A stretch of DNA of 64,000 nt from Fervidobacterium pennivorans DSM 9078. Lineage in GTDB: Bacteria; Thermotogota; Thermotogae; Thermotogales; Fervidobacteriaceae. The stretch lies in NCBI RefSeq assembly GCF_000235405.2, contig NC_017095.1, positions 372,001 to 436,000 on the forward strand. The letters run 5' to 3'. Under the pieces are notes generated by a model. It ran no database searches. It saw only the letters and a list, made by a program, of their open reading frames with translations, and had not been told where the DNA came from. Numbering within the stretch: the first letter of the stretch is position 1; each line of letters opens with the position of its first letter. Below, one piece after another: positions 50,791 through 58,459 of this stretch. Both the position numbers and the translations under genes were made by a program.

Positions 50791-51633
50791 TTATTCCTCC
50801 CTCAAACGTGGATTGAAAACTTCATCCATCGTGGTGCTTATAACCATCAAAGAAGCAGTTACAGCAACGATTGCTATTCCAGGTGGGACGAACCACCACC
50901 AGAGTCCTCTCCTTATACCGTCCATTAGCACCGACCACTGAAGCATCAGTCCTAATGATATTCCTTGGGTAGGTCCAAGACCTATCAAACTCAAGCCTGC
51001 TTCACCCATTATTCCACCGTTGATGAACAAAACGAAGGACATAAATGCGTATGTTGCTATAGTTGGTAAAAGGTCCTCAACAACCAACCTCAAGTCAGAA
51101 TATCCCGCCATCTTTGAGAGGTAAACATATTCGCGAGACATAACACTCATTAACTGAGCTCTTATGGCTCTCGCATACCACGGCCACTGGAAAAGACCAA
51201 GAATAACTGCAACGACTTCTAAGCTCCTAACACGAAGGTAACTTGCAATCAAGATAGCAATTAATATGGAAGGCGTTGTCAAAACAATGTTTGTTATCGC
51301 CATCAAAATGTCGTCGATGATTCCTCTTTTAACAGCTGCCAAACTGCCTATAATGGAACCTATCACTAGTGAGATTATTGCTGCAAGAAAGCCTACATAC
51401 AGAGAAGAACGAATACCATGAAGTAGCTGTGCTAAAATATCACGTCCGTATGTATCTGTTCCAAGCGGGTGGTTAGCAGATGGTGATTGTTCAAAATCCC
51501 AACTCATTTGCGTTGGATCGACTTTGTAAAAATATGGACCTAAGAGCCCACTCAAAAGAAAGAAAAGGAATATTGTTATTCCAATTATGAATTTTTTGTT
51601 CTTAAAAAGCGGTTTTATCATTGTTAGCAGCAT
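50791..51633 (-). CDS. ABC transporter permease (OppC/DppC-type)
   Basis: Inner-membrane pore subunit, 280 residues with six predicted helices. The N-terminal OppC_N segment (LFKNKKFIIGITIFLFFLLSGLLGPYFY) is followed by HPLGTDTYGRDILAQLLHGIRSSLYVGFLAAIISLVIGSIIG; the EAA loop that docks the ATPase is ELAKMAGYSD-like here (REYVYLSKMAGYSDLRLVVEDLLP). The ATG at 51633 lies seven bases after AGGAGG; an ATG at 51639 is too close. Overlaps the oppB-like gene's end region and is closely followed by oppD. Confidence 0.92.
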   Translation of the reverse strand: MLLTMIKPLFKNKKFIIGITIFLFFLLSGLLGPYFYKVDPTQMSWDFEQSPSANHPLGTDTYGRDILAQLLHGIRSSLYVGFLAAIISLVIGSIIGSLAAVKRGIIDDILMAITNIVLTTPSILIAILIASYLRVRSLEVVAVILGLFQWPWYARAIRAQLMSVMSREYVYLSKMAGYSDLRLVVEDLLPTIATYAFMSFVLFINGGIMGEAGLSLIGLGPTQGISLGLMLQWSVLMDGIRRGLWWWFVPPGIAIVAVTASLMVISTTMDEVFNPRLREE

Positions 51634-51635
51634 AT

Positions 51636-52652
51636 TCATTCCTCCTGACCAAGTCTTATCCTTGGATCAATTAAAGCATATACAAAATCAACAACAAAGT
51701 TTGCAAGGTAGATTGAAGCGATAAGGATAACGAATATTCCTTGAATCATCGGATAATCAAGGGTTGTGAGACCCTTGAAAAGCAGGTAACCTGTTCCAGG
51801 ATAGTTAAAAACTATTTCCGTTATTAATGCTCCACCCAGTGCTCCACCTAAGCTTAATGCGAGTCCCGTGATTTGTGGTAACAGAGAATTCCTATAAGCA
51901 TACTTGAATATTCTTTTATCTTCCATTCCAAGGTATTCTGAAAATAGAGCGTAATCGCTACCAAGTTCATAGACTATCATAACCCTCATTCCTATTGCCC
52001 ATCCGCCCATCGCAGAGAGAACAATCGATGCAAACGGCATTATGTAATGTTTTAAAACATCGATAATGAAACTCAAGCTAAAGCTTGGAATTGTCCCTTG
52101 GGAATAGGCACCTTGGACTGGTAACCAGCCCAACTTCACACCGAATAGATAAATGAAAATCATCCCAAGCCAGTAGTAAGGAATCTGCGAAAGAATCATG
52201 GAAGATGTCAAGACCCATTTATCTATCCACGTGTTTCTCTTATAGCCTGCTACTGCTCCAAGTCTGTTACCGAGCCACCAGGCAGTTAATGTTGCTGGAA
52301 GTAGCAGAACAAGTGTCCATGGAATAACAGGTACAATTAAGTCCGTTACTTTTCTCGGATAGTATGTTATTGAAACTCCCAAATCTCCTCGAAGAGCTTT
52401 TGATATGAAGTTGACGTACTGAAATATTACCGGTTTATCTATTCCGAATTCCTCAAGCAAAACTCTTTCGGCTGCTCTAATAGATTCAGGATTTGCTTGA
52501 GCAACACGGGACAAATTTGATAGAAGTTGAGAAAGAGGATTACCGGGAATTGCGCGTGGTAGTATGAAAACTATAGTGGTAGCAACTATATATGTTAGTA
52601 GAAGAAATAAAAACCGTCTTCCAATAAACTTGAACAAAGGCTTAAATTTCAT
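51636..52652 (-). CDS. ABC transporter permease (OppB/DppB-type)
   Basis: Second pore subunit, 338 residues, with the usual first helix (FLFLLLTYIVATTIVFILPRAIPGNPL), a periplasmic segment with GIDKPVIFQYVNFISKALRGDLGVSITYYPRKVTDLI, and five further helices; EAA-like loop EYLGMEDKRIFKYAYRNSLLPQITGLALSLG. The ATG at 52652 is 11 bases after GAGGAG; a GTG at 52664 touches that site. It is separated from the binding-protein gene by a hairpin-containing gap of 106 bases. Confidence 0.92.
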   Translation of the reverse strand: MKFKPLFKFIGRRFLFLLLTYIVATTIVFILPRAIPGNPLSQLLSNLSRVAQANPESIRAAERVLLEEFGIDKPVIFQYVNFISKALRGDLGVSITYYPRKVTDLIVPVIPWTLVLLLPATLTAWWLGNRLGAVAGYKRNTWIDKWVLTSSMILSQIPYYWLGMIFIYLFGVKLGWLPVQGAYSQGTIPSFSLSFIIDVLKHYIMPFASIVLSAMGGWAIGMRVMIVYELGSDYALFSEYLGMEDKRIFKYAYRNSLLPQITGLALSLGGALGGALITEIVFNYPGTGYLLFKGLTTLDYPMIQGIFVILIASIYLANFVVDFVYALIDPRIRLGQEE

Positions 52653-52714
52653 CTTGTCTATCACTCCTCGGTTTTTATTTTACTAATGGTTTCAGAAACT
52701 TGTAGCTTAATAAA

Positions 52715-52736
52715 CCGGTCCCCTGAGAGGGACCGG
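52715..52736 (-). promoter_or_regulatory. Hairpin between binding-protein and permease genes
   Basis: CCGGTCCC (52715-52722) pairs perfectly with GGGACCGG (52729-52736) around six bases. On the minus strand it is followed only by TTTATT, so it is at most a partial terminator. Such stems after binding-protein genes usually stabilise that mRNA portion and lower expression of the permease genes. Confidence 0.65.
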
Positions 52737-52758
52737 GATAGTTTGTAAATTTTGTAAA

Positions 52759-54573
52759 TTATTTCTTTGCCAACTGTAAGTCTTTGAAGATTTTTGATGT
52801 TGGTATACCAAGTCCACCTTTATCTGTTGTTTCAAGCCATTTTGGAATTGGTTGAGGGTTCTTTGCAGAGGAAATTCCAAACAGAACTGGCCATGTATCA
52901 GCGTGCCATGGGGCTGGTCTGAACCAGTAGGGGGTGTCTTGGTTCGGCCAGTTGACCCAGTATTTTGTTGAGTATTCATACCAGTGGGCTGTGTAGAATG
53001 CGGGTATTGACGGCATATCTTTTGCTATTATCTCCTGAATTCTAAAGTATGCGTTCTTTCTCACTGTTGGATCAAGTGTGGATACTGCTGTGTCAAGAAG
53101 TTTCACTATTTCGTCGTTATCGTAACGTTGCCAGTCTCCTGCCCAGGTGACTTCTCCTACAGGAGCAGAGAGTCTTTTATCGAGAACGAATCTGTAAATG
53201 TTGAATGGATGATCAAAGCTTGGTCCAACGCTCCAAGAGATAATCATGTCGAATGTTCCTTTTGTCATCCTGTCAGCCCAAACGGTGAAGTCTGGGAATT
53301 CAGTTATTACCTCGATGCCTATTTGCTTCAAACTTTTTGCTATCAATTCGCACATCATCATCCAATCTGTCCAACCGTATGGAACAGAAATTGTGTAAGA
53401 AAGCTTCTTCCCATCAGGTCCGACCCTTATACCATCTTTACCAACTTTGTATCCTGCGTCGTCAAGAATCTTCTTTGCTTTGTCAAGGTTATAATCTGGC
53501 CTTCCATCAGCTGTTCCGAAGGTTTTCTTCCATAGCTCGTAGTTGATATACTGTTTGTTTGGCTCGAAAAGGTCGATGACAAATGACGGATGAGCTTGAC
53601 TTCCATATCCGAAGTATGCTTTTTCTAACATATCATCGTACGGGATAGCATGTGCAATAGCTTTCCTTACTCGCGGATCAGAGAGTCCTGGTTTTGTGTT
53701 GTTTAGGTATACAAATCCAACACCATCAGGTAAGAAGTATGGTTTGGATTTGTACCATGTTCCAACTGGTAAATTCTTCTTTTGCCACATTTCCCAAACA
53801 CTGGGGATGAACAATCCTGCCCAGTCTACGTCGCCTTTCTCAATAGCCAGTGTCGCTGTTGGGTTGTCCTTGTAAATGACATGTGCAATGTACCTTGGTC
53901 TTGGTAATCCAAAAATGGACTTGCCCCACCAGTTATCAATTCTTTGATAGACAACAATGTCTGGGGTGTAGAAGTAGAGTTTGTAAGGTCCAGAAACAAC
54001 TTGTTCTGATGGTTTGTCGTTAATCCAATCGCCTATGTTAATTTTCTTTGCTTTTAAACCTTCGTAGACATGTTTTGGCATTGGTTGTGCACCGAGAGCA
54101 TATGAAAGGAATTGGAAATAGTTAAGAGGTTTAGTCTTTGCTTTGAATTCAACTACTTTGGCTCCAATGCGGTTTATAGATTCAATGTAGTTGTCCCAAC
54201 CCGCTCCAGGACCTATACCGAGTTCTTTCGTAAGTTGGAATGTGTACATGAAATCTTCTGAGGTTATCTCTCTTCCGTCGCTCCACTTTGCTTCTTTACG
54301 GATGTAAATTCTTACAGTAGTACTGTTTACAAACTCGTACTTTTCAGCAATAACTGGAATCCAAGCGTCTCTTCCAAGGTCATACTGGAATGCTGGTAGA
54401 TACAAAAACTGATCAGTTCCCCATGTTGACTGTGCTGCATAAAGATTCCAGGTAGTTGCTGGTCCCCAAAGTGCTCCTGCAATATAAACTGTTTCTTCTC
54501 GTGGCAATGTTACCGCCGCCAAGGTTAACGAGAGAACCAAAAGCAAGAGTAAAAACGTGCCAAATCGCCTCAT
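52759..54573 (-). CDS. Extracellular solute-binding protein, family 5
   Basis: Binding protein that captures the substrate outside the membrane and delivers it to the OppB/C-like pore. Signal peptide at residues 1-20 (RRFGTFLLLLLVLSLTLAA), without a lipobox cysteine. The SBP_bac_5 fold spans the rest: KWSDGREITSEDFMYTFQL, FLPDGVGFVYLNNTKPGLSDPRVRKAIAHAIPYDDMLEKA and the later ADRMTKGTFDMIISWS. It is tryptophan-rich, as in Thermotoga sugar-binding members of this family, so an oligosaccharide is the more likely ligand. The ATG at 54573 follows AAGGAGGTG. The ROK regulator gene ends 36 bases upstream. Confidence 0.92.
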   Translation of the reverse strand: MRRFGTFLLLLLVLSLTLAAVTLPREETVYIAGALWGPATTWNLYAAQSTWGTDQFLYLPAFQYDLGRDAWIPVIAEKYEFVNSTTVRIYIRKEAKWSDGREITSEDFMYTFQLTKELGIGPGAGWDNYIESINRIGAKVVEFKAKTKPLNYFQFLSYALGAQPMPKHVYEGLKAKKINIGDWINDKPSEQVVSGPYKLYFYTPDIVVYQRIDNWWGKSIFGLPRPRYIAHVIYKDNPTATLAIEKGDVDWAGLFIPSVWEMWQKKNLPVGTWYKSKPYFLPDGVGFVYLNNTKPGLSDPRVRKAIAHAIPYDDMLEKAYFGYGSQAHPSFVIDLFEPNKQYINYELWKKTFGTADGRPDYNLDKAKKILDDAGYKVGKDGIRVGPDGKKLSYTISVPYGWTDWMMMCELIAKSLKQIGIEVITEFPDFTVWADRMTKGTFDMIISWSVGPSFDHPFNIYRFVLDKRLSAPVGEVTWAGDWQRYDNDEIVKLLDTAVSTLDPTVRKNAYFRIQEIIAKDMPSIPAFYTAHWYEYSTKYWVNWPNQDTPYWFRPAPWHADTWPVLFGISSAKNPQPIPKWLETTDKGGLGIPTSKIFKDLQLAKK

Positions 54574-54609
54574 ACAAACACCTCCTTAAAAGTGTGATGG
54601 AAAAAAACT

Positions 54610-55752
54610 TTATAAAATCCGCAAAAAATGTTCAAGAACAAGCACGTTGGCACCAACTAAAGATGGTGGAACATCTTCAAAAATTGTGTCTCTAATAACG
54701 GTGTTAAACAAAGTCTTGTCCAGAACTCTGTATAGTTCTTCTTCGATAAGATTGCCAAATGTCTCATGCATATCGTTAATCAAACCCCCGAGAATAATAA
54801 CATCGGGGTTGATAAAATAGATAATGTTTTTGAGAGTAATAGCCAAATGTTTGATATAGCTTTCTAAAGCTTTTTTTGTTTCTTCATTACCTTCACTCCA
54901 GAGTGATTTCAGATAATGAAACTTTTCTTGAAGAGTGTTGTTTTTCGCACCACTTTTGTCTATCGCGTTTTCGGAAGTTTCTAGCAATCTCATGAGTGAA
55001 AGATACCTTTCAAGTTCTTCTTCGCAGAATGAGACGTGTCCAATCTCACCTGCTGCAGAATTCCGACCGCGAACGATATTGCCGTTTACCAAAAGTGCCC
55101 CGCCAATTCCTTCACCGAAGTAAAGAAAAAATGCTACTTTTGAATTTTTCACATCCGGTGAAAAGAAGCGTTCAGCAAGCATCGAGAGATTTGCATCGTT
55201 TTCTATGAATATTTCTATCCCAAGCTCCATAAATTCTTTTCCAAAGTCTATGTTCCTCCAGTTTAAATTAGGGGCACATATAAGTGTTTTGTTCTCGTAG
55301 TTCACAATTCCAGGAAGTGAAAATACAACCTTTGATATGTGATTTCGTGTTGGGTATTCTTTTGTGATTTTTTCAAAAGAGTTGATTACCATATTTCTGA
55401 ACTTTTCGAAATCTTTTTGAGTATCAAAACTATCCACGATTTCCCATGAACCATCGAGATATCCAACACCAACAAGTGTTTCAGCAATCTCTACGTTGAA
55501 TATAATAGATGTTACAAATGACTTGGTTGGACCGTATATCACCGAACTTCTCCCAATATGTGTAGATATACCAACAACTTCTAGCAATCCATTATCTTCT
55601 AATTCACCTATCAATCTCCAAACGGCACTTTGGGCAAGTCCCGTTTCTTTAGAAAGCTCAGCACGACTCGCTTTTCCTTTTTCCATGAGATATCGAAGGA
55701 TGATTCTTTTATTCTCTTTTTTCATAGACACTGGGTTAAGCTTTTTCGCCAT
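54610..55752 (-). CDS. ROK-family transcriptional regulator
   Basis: Sugar-responsive repressor of the NagC/XylR type, 380 residues. N-terminal winged helix (NKRIILRYLMEKGKASRAELSKETGLAQSAVWRLIGELEDNGLLEVVG), then the ROK sugar-kinase-like domain (VVFSLPGIVNYENKTLICAPNLNWRNIDF; IENDANLSMLAERFF; LYFGEGIGGALLVNGNIVRGRNSAAGEIGHV). After GEIGHVSFC the CxCGxxGCxE zinc motif of most ROK proteins is missing. The ATG at 55752 lies after GGAGG; the frame is open 14 codons further without a site. It heads the transporter run and probably represses it until its sugar is present. Confidence 0.88.
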   Translation of the reverse strand: MAKKLNPVSMKKENKRIILRYLMEKGKASRAELSKETGLAQSAVWRLIGELEDNGLLEVVGISTHIGRSSVIYGPTKSFVTSIIFNVEIAETLVGVGYLDGSWEIVDSFDTQKDFEKFRNMVINSFEKITKEYPTRNHISKVVFSLPGIVNYENKTLICAPNLNWRNIDFGKEFMELGIEIFIENDANLSMLAERFFSPDVKNSKVAFFLYFGEGIGGALLVNGNIVRGRNSAAGEIGHVSFCEEELERYLSLMRLLETSENAIDKSGAKNNTLQEKFHYLKSLWSEGNEETKKALESYIKHLAITLKNIIYFINPDVIILGGLINDMHETFGNLIEEELYRVLDKTLFNTVIRDTIFEDVPPSLVGANVLVLEHFLRIL

Positions 55753-55849
55753 ATCTTTTTCCTCCAAAATTGTGTGCTTATGTGAAGGTTTCATACCCCT
55801 GAGTTTATTGGAATCGTTATTTTTTCTTTCTCAGAAATAATCATTGTAG

Positions 55850-55877
55850 ATTATACATGGAATACACAAAAATCCAA
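55850..55877 (-). promoter_or_regulatory. Promoter of the ROK-transporter run
   Basis: On the minus strand: TTGGAT (55872-55877), 16 bases, TATAAT (55850-55855), about 98 bases upstream of the ROK start. No clear palindrome for ROK binding is seen between them. Confidence 0.6.
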
Positions 55878-56092
55878 AGAGAAGCAAAGTAGAGAAAAGG
55901 TGGGTTAAGTCTTTACCACAAACATTTATGCAAACAATATACAACGTGTCAAAGATATTTGGTGGATTTACATCATTTCCAAGGAGGGAATTGAAATAAT
56001 TTACACAGCATCTTTGGATAAATTTGCTATTTGACTCATGAGGTGAGAAAACTTGGGAGTTGGCTCTGAAATTAAGACAAGCTTACTACAAG
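55878..56092. other. Intergenic stretch without a recognisable gene
   Basis: Between the ROK promoter and the end of rsmE. It holds AAGGAGGG at about 55981, which leads only to TTGAAATAA, and GAGGTGA at about 56040 followed by a TTG at 56053 opening 21 codons that run into the rsmE end. Neither is convincing as a gene. No stable terminator for rsmE was found here. Confidence 0.5.
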
Positions 56093-56770
56093 TTATATTT
56101 TCCCCAACTTCATACTGAAAACACCTGTTGCGAGTATTATAGCGGTTTCAAATCTCAAAATCTTTTTTCCAAGGCAGATGCTTCTGAATCGTTTCTTCAG
56201 CAATAAAAGCTCTTTTTGGCTGAATCCACCTTCAGGGCCTGCTATTATACCAACGTTTTTTGATATCCTTTTTGGTATTTTTCTTCCTTTAAAATCAAGT
56301 ATGTATGTGCTTTCCGGTGCCAAAGAGAAAATGTCTAAAAATTCTATAGGTTTTATTACAGGAAAGTTGTATCTAACACATTGCTTAGCAGCTTCTCTAA
56401 CAACAAGTTCAAGCTTCTCTTGTTTGTCTTCGTAGTGTCTTGAAGCACGCTCGTTATTGAAAACATAAATTTCATCAACGCCTAATTCGACTGCTTTTTC
56501 AATTGTCCACCTTAGTCGTTCCCAGCGACCAGACGGTGCGAAAAGCACAAGCCTTCCTTCAGGACTTTCAACGAACTCGTAGCTTATCACACTACCAACT
56601 GCTGAATATTTATCTATTTTTTTAACCACAACTTTGTATTTCCCACCATTTCCGTCGGTGGCTTCTATGATTTCTCCTTCTTTCAGTCTCATCACTTTCA
56701 TGTGAGTTACCTCATGCTCATCGAAATAAACAGCATCATCTTTTGGAATGCAAAAATACAAATTCGGCAA
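56093..56770 (-). CDS. rsmE: 16S rRNA (uracil-1498-N3) methyltransferase RsmE
   Basis: Methylates U1498 of 16S rRNA using S-adenosylmethionine; a SPOUT-class enzyme with a knotted SAM site. N-terminal PUA-like part (HEVTHMKVMRLKEGEIIEATDGNGGKYKVVVKKI), then ERLRWTIEKAVELGVDEIYVFNNERAS, AAKQCVRYNFPVIKP and the knot motifs IIAGPEGGFSQKELLLLK and CLGKKILRFETAIILATGVF, all standard. The start is a TTG at 56770, five bases after GGGGGGAG (56776-56783); an ATG at 56785 lies upstream of that site and has none of its own. 225 residues. Confidence 0.93.
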   Translation of the reverse strand: MPNLYFCIPKDDAVYFDEHEVTHMKVMRLKEGEIIEATDGNGGKYKVVVKKIDKYSAVGSVISYEFVESPEGRLVLFAPSGRWERLRWTIEKAVELGVDEIYVFNNERASRHYEDKQEKLELVVREAAKQCVRYNFPVIKPIEFLDIFSLAPESTYILDFKGRKIPKRISKNVGIIAGPEGGFSQKELLLLKKRFRSICLGKKILRFETAIILATGVFSMKLGKI

Positions 56771-56804
56771 AGTAACTCCCCCCATTTAGAATATTTTAGA
56801 ATAT

Positions 56805-56825
56805 GCCGCCCGAAAAACGGGCGGC
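56805..56825 (-). terminator. GC-rich hairpin after the MalK/UgpC-type gene
   Basis: GCCGCCCG (56805-56812) and CGGGCGGC (56818-56825) pair perfectly around AAAAA, 51 bases after the ATPase stop. The stem is very stable, but no T-run follows, so it may be a terminator of weak form or an mRNA end protector. Confidence 0.6.
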
Positions 56826-56875
56826 TATTACAATTTAATATGTTTCAAACGGGACTCATCCGAGGGTTTACGTTT

Positions 56876-57985
56876 TTACCAGTGCAATATTTCTTTTTCG
56901 GTTTCTTTGTCAAACACATGCATAGTGCTCATGTCGAAAACTAAGTCTATTTTCTGTCCTTCCTTTGCCTGCGTTTTGGCATTAACTCTTGCAACAAGTC
57001 TGTCTTCGCCAGCGATCACGTGCAAGAGTGTTTCACTTCCAAGTGGTTCGACAACATCTACCGTAACTTCGGCGGTGTTTTCCGGTTTTGGAGCGATTGC
57101 GAACATTTTATCGTAAATGTTCTCTGGTCTGATACCGAAAATGATATCTTTGTCGATGTATTTTGAAAGCTTGTCTTCGTATTCCGTTGGAACTTTAAGT
57201 TTCAGTCCGCTTGTCTTGACCCAAAGACCACCTTCACCGCGGATGATTTTTCCAGGTATAAAGTTCATCGATGGGCTGCCGATGAAACCAGCAACAAATA
57301 TGTTTGCAGGTCTGTTGTAAACTTCGTATGGTGAACCTATTTGTTGAATTACTCCATCTTTCATTATGACGATTTTATCCGCCATCGTCATAGCTTCAAC
57401 TTGGTCGTGTGTAACGTAAACTATAGTGGCTTCAAGTCGCATGTGGAGTTTTTTCAATTCTGACCTCATTTGAACACGCAGCTTTGCGTCGAGGTTTGAT
57501 AGAGGTTCGTCAAACAAGAAAACCTTAGGATTCCTAACTATTGCCCTACCAACAGCAACCCTCTGCCTCTGACCACCGGAAAGCTGTCTTGGTTTCCTAT
57601 CGAGCAGATGTTCAATTTCAAGAATCCTTGCTGCCTCTCTAACACGTCTTTCAATCTCATCTTTTGGCACTTTTCTAAGTTTCAGACCGAATGCCATGTT
57701 TTCGTAGACCGTCATATGGGGATAGAGTGCGTAGTTTTGGAACACAAAAGCGATGTCTCTGTCTTTTGGTTCAACGTCGTTAACAACTCTTCCATCGATT
57801 TTGATAATACCTTTTGTAATTTCCTCAAGACCGGCTATCATTCTTAGAGTTGTTGTCTTTCCACAACCCGATGGTCCAAGAAGTACAACGAATTCTTTGT
57901 CCTCTACGGTGAATGTTGCGTCTTTAACTGCCTCCACTTTTCCTTCGTAAATCTTCCACACGTGTTCAAGGTCAACCTGTGCCAT
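56876..57985 (-). CDS. Sugar ABC transporter ATPase (MalK/UgpC/MsmK-type)
   Basis: ATPase of the CUT1 carbohydrate-importer class, 369 residues. Walker A GPSGCGKTTTLRMIAGLE, Q-loop FVFQNYALYPHMTVYENMAFGLKLRK, signature LSGGQRQRVAVGRAIVRNP, Walker B VFLFDEPLSNLDAKLR and H-loop YVTHDQ are intact; residues 240-369 form the regulatory TOBE/OB domain (FGIRPENIYD; VDVVEPLGSETLLHV). No permease or binding-protein gene is adjacent, so it may serve several sugar importers, as known for MsmK/UgpC in other bacteria. GAGGAGGT precedes the ATG. The Phd-like gene ends five bases upstream. Confidence 0.93.
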   Translation of the reverse strand: MAQVDLEHVWKIYEGKVEAVKDATFTVEDKEFVVLLGPSGCGKTTTLRMIAGLEEITKGIIKIDGRVVNDVEPKDRDIAFVFQNYALYPHMTVYENMAFGLKLRKVPKDEIERRVREAARILEIEHLLDRKPRQLSGGQRQRVAVGRAIVRNPKVFLFDEPLSNLDAKLRVQMRSELKKLHMRLEATIVYVTHDQVEAMTMADKIVIMKDGVIQQIGSPYEVYNRPANIFVAGFIGSPSMNFIPGKIIRGEGGLWVKTSGLKLKVPTEYEDKLSKYIDKDIIFGIRPENIYDKMFAIAPKPENTAEVTVDVVEPLGSETLLHVIAGEDRLVARVNAKTQAKEGQKIDLVFDMSTMHVFDKETEKEILHW

Positions 57986-57990
57986 ACGTT

Positions 57991-58284
57991 TTATACCTCC
58001 TCTTCTTTTTGATGTCTTTCGGTATCTTCTATTTCTTCAATTTCGAAGATTTCTTCCAATTTCAGTTCTTTAAACACTGAAAGGTCACCGAGGTCAAGCA
58101 AGTACAGCTCCCAGACTTTGTCAACAAAGTCCATTATCTTTGTGTACTTATCGTAAGATACAACTACAACCGCCGGTTTCCCATTCCTGGTGATTATTAT
58201 ATCCTTTGAAAGAGCATCATCAACCACTTTTGAAAACTTCGCTTTTGCCTCTGCTAGTGAGTAAAAATCCTGTTTCACTCTCAT
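57991..58284 (-). CDS. Phd/YefM-family antitoxin-like protein
   Basis: A 97-residue protein with the Phd/YefM N-terminal fold (SLAEAKAKFSKVVDDALSKDIIITRNGKPAVVVVSYDKYTKIMDF), which binds DNA, followed by an acidic C-terminal region (ELKLEEIFEIEEIEDTERHQKEEE) that in true antitoxins wraps the toxin. No toxin gene (Doc, YoeB, RelE or PIN type) is adjacent on either side; the next gene is the sugar ABC ATPase, five bases away. The ATG at 58284 follows AAGGAGGT; a longer frame to 58326 runs through the palindromic operator. It may be an orphan or a repurposed regulator of the ATPase gene. Confidence 0.8.
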   Translation of the reverse strand: MRVKQDFYSLAEAKAKFSKVVDDALSKDIIITRNGKPAVVVVSYDKYTKIMDFVDKVWELYLLDLGDLSVFKELKLEEIFEIEEIEDTERHQKEEEV

Positions 58285-58296
58285 ATATTGACCTCC

Positions 58297-58316
58297 TTGA
58301 CTATAATTATAGTCAA
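58297..58316. promoter_or_regulatory. Perfect 20-bp palindrome upstream of the antitoxin gene
   Basis: Half-site TTGACTATAA is repeated in inverted form without a spacer. It contains a TATAAT in minus-strand reading and touches the AAGGAGG ribosome binding site. This is a typical spot for autoregulation by Phd/YefM proteins. A good -35 is not seen. Confidence 0.65.
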
Positions 58317-58408
58317 TTTTTTTCAAAACATGTTACGGGTTGCAAAGCGTTACTAAATTGAAACAAAAAAGAAATATTAATTCTGAGGGATAGGGTGTAA
58401 AATTTGAC

Positions 58409-58418
58409 TGACCGGTCA
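58409..58418. promoter_or_regulatory. TetR-type operator before the radical SAM gene
   Basis: TGACCGGTCA is a perfect palindrome, wider imperfect symmetry reaching TTGAC on the left and CAATAA on the right. The ACCGGT centre is common among TetR-family operators. It lies 41 bases before the radical SAM start, and a TetR gene is next in the operon. Core promoter hexamers could not be fixed; the remainder of 58327-58459 holds nothing else clear. Confidence 0.6.
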
Positions 58419-58459
58419 ATAAAATATCGCTGTATATATTAAGAAGGAGGGGTAAGTTT

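Noticed and set aside
48990-54573. Firm call of a peptide importer from the Opp-type genes.
   Set aside because: In Thermotogae this family often carries oligosaccharides, and the adjacent ROK regulator favours sugar; the substrate is left open.
56053-56118. Small gene of 21 codons after GAGGTGA.
   Set aside because: Very short, overlaps the end of rsmE, no recognisable peptide; likely chance.
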